From Solanum dulcamara (taxonomy: Eukaryota; Streptophyta; Magnoliopsida; Solanales; Solanaceae), in assembly GCF_947179165.1 (NCBI RefSeq), contig NC_077243.1:7372001-7436000 (forward strand): a stretch of 64,000 bases of DNA, given 5' to 3'. The notes beneath the pieces were generated by a model. It worked only from the letters and a program-made list of their open reading frames with translations, had not been told where the DNA came from and searched no databases. This document shows positions 58,849 through 64,000 of the stretch, one piece after another. The translations under genes and the position numbers were made by a program. Each line of letters opens with the position of its first letter. Positions within the stretch are counted from its first letter, which is position 1.

Positions 58849-60849
58849 ATGTATTCTGAATACTCTCTTCTCTTCATTCCGTCCACTGCTGTCCTTAACT
58901 ATGAGCTTCTTTTCTTTTTTATCCTCTTTCTTGCTGTTTTCGCCTTCTGGCTTACCCCCGGTGGGTTAGCTTGGTCTTTCTCTAAGGCCCGTGTCTCCAT
59001 TCCTGGTCCCTCTGGTTTACCTGTACTTGGGTTGGTCTTAACTTTCACTGGTTCCCTAACTCACAGATTGCTTGCAAAGCTCTCTAATGGCTTGAAAGCT
59101 GAATCGTTAATGGCGTTTTCAGTTGGATTTACTCGTTTTATAATATCTAGCCATCCTGAGACTGCGAAGGAAATACTTAATAGTTCGTCTTTTGCTGATA
59201 GACCAGTGAAGGAGTCTGCTTACGAATTGTTGTTTCACAGAGCAATGGGTTTTGCGCCTTATGGTGAGTATTGGAGGAATCTGAGGAGGATTTCAGCAAC
59301 CCATTTGTTCAGTCCAAAGAGAATAGCATGTTTCGGTGATTTTAGGGGAGAAATAGGTACGAAGATGGTGAGTGAAATTATGACTTTGATGGAGACAGAT
59401 GGCCATGTTATGGTGAAAAGGGTTTTGCATTTTGGGTCACTGAACAATGTGATGAGGACTGTTTTTGGTAAAAGTTACAATTTCAATTCACACGATGGAC
59501 GAGAGTTGGAATATTTGGTAAGTGAAGGGTATGAATTGCTTGGGATATTTAACTGGAGTGACCATTTTCCTTTGTTGGGGTGGTTAGATTTGCAAGGAGT
59601 TAGAAGAAGATGCAAAGAGCTGGTGGCTCGAGTAAATATATTTGTAGGGAAGATCATTGAAGAGCACAGGTTGAAGAGGGCCAAAAATGCTGAAAATGCT
59701 GTAGATGAAGGTTTTCATGACTTTGTTGATGTATTGCTTGATATGGAGAAGGAAAATAAACTGAGTGATTCAGACATGATTGCTGTTCTTTGGGTATTTT
59801 TTCTTTTTAATCTTAGCTCTTTTGAAACATTCAAAGATTCATTGATTCTTATTGTTCAAATATGAATATAATTTTATGTGTTCTTTTTAATCTTTTTACT
59901 CCCAGTATTTATTCGCTTACAAGACTTTATTTTGTTGTTCATGTATAGGTATGTTTCGACTAGTAGTCAATCGTCTGGTTTAATTTGCTTCACTCCTTAG
60001 TTATTATGTGTATTAATTTTCTATCTTATCAGTATTTATCATTGCCTTTTTCCTCCTGTTAAATCGTCTCTTTCTTGTGTTTTGGTGATAAAGAATCTGA
60101 ATAATCTTAGCTTTATACAATCCATGATAGGGGCAGTACTGATATTCTTCAAGTCTTTTTCTACTATTTTTTCAGCATCATATCCCTGTTTATTTGATTT
60201 GGTCTTCAATTATGTAATGACGTACTAATACGTTTGTTCTTTTCAGGAAATGATCTTTAGAGGGACTGATACTGTGGCCATCTTATTAGAATGGATTGTT
60301 GCCAGGATGGCACTACATCCAAATATTCAAGCCAAGGTTCAATGTGAAATAGACACTGTGGTTGGTACTGATAGAGCTGTATGTGACTCCGACTTGCCTA
60401 ATCTGCCATATCTTCTAGCCATAGTGAAAGAGACTCTAAGAGTGCACCCTCCTGGTCCCTTGCTCTCATGGGCTAGGCTTGCAATTCATGATACCTGCGT
60501 AGGTCAGCATTTTATCCCTGCCGGTACCACAGCCATGGTGAACATGTGGGCTATTACACATGATGAAAATATATGGTCACAACCTGAAGAATATGTTCCA
60601 GAAAGGTTCTTGGTAGATGATGTAGCAATCATGGGTTCTGATCTTAGGCTTGCTCCATTTGGTTCAGGGAGGAGGGTTTGCCCGGGTAAGGCAATGGGAC
60701 TTGCTACTGTTCAGCTATGGCTAGCTCAACTGCTTCAAGAATTTAAATGGGTTCCTTCTGATGATGGCATCAACTTGTCTGAGAGCTTGAAATTGTCATT
60801 GGAAATGAAACACCCTTTGGTTTGCAAGGCTGTTTCTAGGGTTCATTGA
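58849..60849 (+). CDS. KLUH: Cytochrome P450 CYP78A, KLUH/CYP78A5-like, two exons, 515 aa
   Basis: Exon 1 is 58849-59793 and exon 2 is 60247-60849 (TGA). The 453 bp intron has a TGG|GTATTT donor and TTTCAG acceptor, joining ...DMIAVLW to EMIFRGTD. Residues about 18-37 are a hydrophobic ER anchor, followed by LSPGG-like LTPGGLAW and the proline hinge IPGPSGLP. Conserved CYP78A blocks include [20 protein letters not shown] and [15 protein letters not shown]. Helix I reads FRGTDT (319-324), K-helix ETLR (377-380), PERF (433-436) and the heme loop [10 protein letters not shown] with Cys460 as iron ligand, so the enzyme looks intact. CYP78A5 homologues act on an unidentified substrate to make a mobile growth signal that prolongs organ cell division. 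The single intron position is standard for CYP78A. Other CYP78A paralogues are the main alternative. Confidence 0.93.
59794..60246 (+). other. Intron of the CYP78A gene
   Basis: GT at 59794-59795, AG at 60245-60246; T-rich, no insertion recognised. Confidence 0.9.
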
Positions 60850-61960
60850 AAGCGCTTGGTTGGTTTCCATGTTTTGGGTTGTTGGCTTCTGCTCGTCTTT
60901 GTTGATCTCAAAAATGAATTTTATCTGCTATTAACGAGAGATCGATCAGACTTGTTTGTAAGTTATGCTTATAGATGTAGTTTTTCTTAAGTTGTCTTAG
61001 GGGAAGAAAGATAGGCTAACCCAAGGTTCCGTTCACTTGGTCCCTTTATGGTAGGAATTTGTTTGTCGTCTTTGGTGTGGTTCTTGCGAGTATTTCAACA
61101 TGCCTTGTACACAGCTTCTTTTTGCAATATCCAAAGCAATATAATTTCTATCTTTCTTATCAAAGACTAAACGTGTCTCCTTTGTTCTTCAATGCTACGT
61201 TGCTATAATCTCTAAAATGTAATTTAGTCGTGCAACTTGATCTACCGTCACATGTGAACTCAATTAGTTCTTTAACTTTCAAGTGTAAACTTTGCTATAT
61301 TTGTGTAAACAGTAGCATGCAAGTGTGAACGGCCATGGCGATTATGTTCTTCCATGTTTGGTTGTTTTTTTCTGCTGTATTTGTCCTATATTTAACACTT
61401 GTAAATCTGGGGATGCCGTCTCTTGGTCCTTGCGTTGTCTTGTACTACAATTAGTAGATGGGAAAAGATATTAAATTTATTCAAGGGGGGTTTCATATAT
61501 GACCATTAACTTGTTCTAATCCGTTTTAAGTAACTGACGAATGTTGTATAATTATTATCACGGGTACTAAGGTAGTCAATAGTCATCATAATATTTCCTC
61601 AATAAGTATACGTTACAAATTCTCATTAAGTATCATGTGATTAGTGTTCAGTAATAGCAGTAACTGTTAAAAAGTTGGAGAATCCAAGAAATACATACCC
61701 ATAAGATTAATCTAGAAGAGTGAATGATGATAGTACATGAATTGTTTAGGGTTTTATTTTATTTTTTTAGTCTTATTTAAAAAGAATGTACATTTTCCAT
61801 TTGACAACGTTTTAATTCCAATTCAATAATTTTCTTTGTTTTTGTAAACTTTGGGCAATTAAAAAAATCAAACAAATAAATTAAAAGAGAGTATTGTTCT
61901 TATACTTAATAAATTATGATATATAAATTATACGAGTATTATTTTTATTCTACTTAATAC
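60850..61960. other. 3' flank of the CYP78A gene
   Basis: Probable 3' UTR to about 61150 (T-rich, several AATAA-like words such as CAATATAATTTC near 61137), then intergenic DNA. Confidence 0.45.
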
Positions 61961-61966
61961 ATTAAG

Positions 61967-62185
61967 GGACTGGTTGGAAACAAGTTATTTCAGGATTAAT
62001 TATATTGAGATTTGTTATTTCCACCATGTGTATGTGGGATAACTTTATTTCAGGATTAATTATATTGAGATTAGTTATTTCCATCATGTATATGGGATAA
62101 CTTATTCCAATTTATCCCATCACTATGGTATAAATGTGGGATAAGTTATTCCAAACATGACACGACCAAACAAGATACCAAAATT
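61967..62185. mobile_element. MITE-like relic with internal duplication
   Basis: The left end CTGGTTGGAAACAAGTTATT and the complement of the right end (TTATTCCAAACATGACACG) are loosely inverted. The interior repeats GGGATAA/TTATCCCA words, known from abundant Solanaceae MITEs. It contains the 60 bp duplication at 61984-62103. Confidence 0.35.
61984..62103. repeat. 60 bp tandem duplication
   Basis: TTATTTCAGGATTAATTATA starts at 61984 and again at 62044, and the whole units match with about five differences. Confidence 0.85.
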
Positions 62186-64000
62186 TTATATCAAAGACTT
62201 TTTTAATTCATGACTATTTATTTTTATTTCTCATACCAAATGAGTCCTAATAATATTCCTATTCTAATAAACTCTAATTCATTTTGATGAAACAAGATCC
62301 TCATAAGATCTACTTAAATAATAAACAAAAACCTTTAATACTCTCCTAAACAATTTTAAAAACCTTTTATACTCTCCTAAACATGTTAACTTATGATAAA
62401 TTGTGAGCTTGTCCCTTTTATCAGCTTTATTCTTGTTAGCTTTATTTTGTGCTCTCTATTAATTCTTAGCTAGAAAGCATTGCCTTTTGAATGTTAAAGT
62501 AAAGCAAGGAAACTACTAAGATTCTCTTTGCTCTCTCTATTGCTTAGGGGAATTTTGGTTTATGATCAGATAATAACAAAAACAACAATGTGGTAGAGAA
62601 ACAAACAAATGATTGAAGAATAATATTATTAATGGTCATTTGATGCTATATATCTAAATCCTACCTAGCTATCTAACTATATAAAAAAATTGTACTACTA
62701 GTTACTTGAATATTTTTTTTTCTATATAATTACATATACCCATACATAATAAAGCTTTTCTCCTTTTTCATACATGTATATATAAAAAGAAAGATGCATT
62801 CAGGATTTGAATATCCAATATTCACAGTTTTTATTTTTGCCCATCCAAATCAAAACGCAACTTGCCTTAGATTCTTCTTTTTTTAGCCATTAATTCTCAT
62901 CTTTTATTTATTCCTTTCACCTCTTCCATGAACTAATAATGTAGTACACATTTTTTTTTTTGAGTAATTCATCACTTCCACGTTCAATAATTGGGTTGGC
63001 ACATGGATTGTAAAACGGACAAACTAGAATTTCACCTATTTTTATTGAGTTTAGAATTCAACCACAATTGATTTAGTTTATTAGGTTCGAAATCTACTTT
63101 AATAGTTGGGATAGGTAAGAGGGTCAAGAAGCTACTAAAATAAAGTCTTTTGGGGCCTGCATTTTTATCTGTACTGAATTCTTTGATTAATTTAAAATTA
63201 CGCTATGCAAGATCGATTAAAGAGGAAAGTTCTCCCTAGAAAGATTTGTTTTTTCATTATGAGGCCTGAACTGGCCAAGACTTCTAGTTTAGAAAGAATT
63301 AATGAGACCCAATTTTCACTCCCTCTAAACCCTTATTGTGAATGAGAAGATTATTAATAATTTAATATCTCAAAAAGCTAATTTTTTTTTACTTAAATAA
63401 GAATATTTATGATGTTTTTATAAGAAATAATATAAGACCCTCATTAAAATTTGACTTTAGACAATCAATTTTATTTAGTTGCCCATGTTTATTATTATTT
63501 GGTGAATAATTTTTAAGCACGTGTATAGAGTTCAAGCCAAGCTATTTATTTCGAATGAATCTATAAGTTACATTTTACATGTACCGTAATAAATCCAAAC
63601 AAACAAAATCGAAATTACATTAGCCTTCCTATTTCTTTTCCAAAAAGAAAAGTTAAAAAATTAAAAGGTGAGCACATTGGGTTATGATCCAGTAGTTACT
63701 TAATTCAATTAAACTTAAATGAATTGGATCATAATACTCATTTATAATAAATTTGGCCGCTTTTAACTTAACACGGTGATTTGACACGGCTTGTTCATTA
63801 ATACCAAGTACTACATGAAAAACCAAACCGCATATCCGTACACAAACTAAGATATGGACGAAAGCTTTTATAAAGAAATAGGAATATTGTAAGGAAATAT
63901 GGCATCTCTGATTATTTGTTACTTTCGATATTTGTTTTGAATTTCGATTACTGATGATATGATGATGTAGGAACTGGGAATATATTACATATATCATAAG
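62186..64000. other. Intergenic DNA to window end
   Basis: AT-rich without recognised gene. The minus-strand open frame at 63997-63653 shows no domain or splice support. Confidence 0.4.

Noticed and set aside
63653..63997. 114-codon minus-strand open frame at the window end
   Set aside because: No recognisable domain, AT-rich codon content and no splice or promoter signal; could only be revived by sequence beyond the window.

Overview
The window is nuclear DNA of a flowering plant, almost certainly a member of the Solanaceae. Evidence: spliced plant genes with GT-AG introns, AT-rich transposon-packed intergenic DNA, repeated copies of the TS-SINE/LINE tail ending in (TTG)n that is typical of this family, and tRNA-headed SINEs of Solanaceae type. 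No bacterial, viral or organellar gene is present.

Layout. 1-2890 is the 3' part of an RTE-type LINE with one long open frame (endonuclease plus reverse transcriptase). 2891-11100 is intergenic and holds a LINE relic, a SINE with target-site duplication (TSD), a 0.9 kb TRIM-like retroelement, a TS-SINE piece, a 277 bp solo LTR with perfect TSD, a Stowaway-like MITE and one unassigned candidate terminal exon. 11177-18816 (minus) is a 10-exon kelch-repeat gene of 556 aa. 19195-21115 is a diverged array of roughly 138 bp units split by a poly(A) retroposon. 21326-26651 (minus) is a 17-exon half-size ABC transporter of 636 aa, the ALS1/ABCB27 (TAP-like) type. From 26.7 to 58.8 kb no intact host gene is seen. 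This stretch is a transposon graveyard with a nested complex at 29.3-37.4 kb (hAT-like relic > Copia element > MITE, SINE/LINE tail and 2.95 kb solo LTR), truncated LINEs with TSDs, MITEs, a second large solo LTR (55070-57219) and an RNase H-like pseudogene. 58849-60849 (plus) is a two-exon cytochrome P450 of the CYP78A family, closest by motif to KLUH/CYP78A5 (515 aa). 60.85-64 kb is intergenic.

The three host genes do not form a pathway: a tonoplast-type ABC half transporter (aluminium tolerance in known homologues), a kelch scaffold protein and a growth-regulating P450. The strongest unusual signals are transposon biology: one LINE whose 3' tail recurs as a series of 5'-truncated insertions and as the tail of TS SINEs, and the layered nest at 29-37 kb. 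I found no convincing undescribed gene system.
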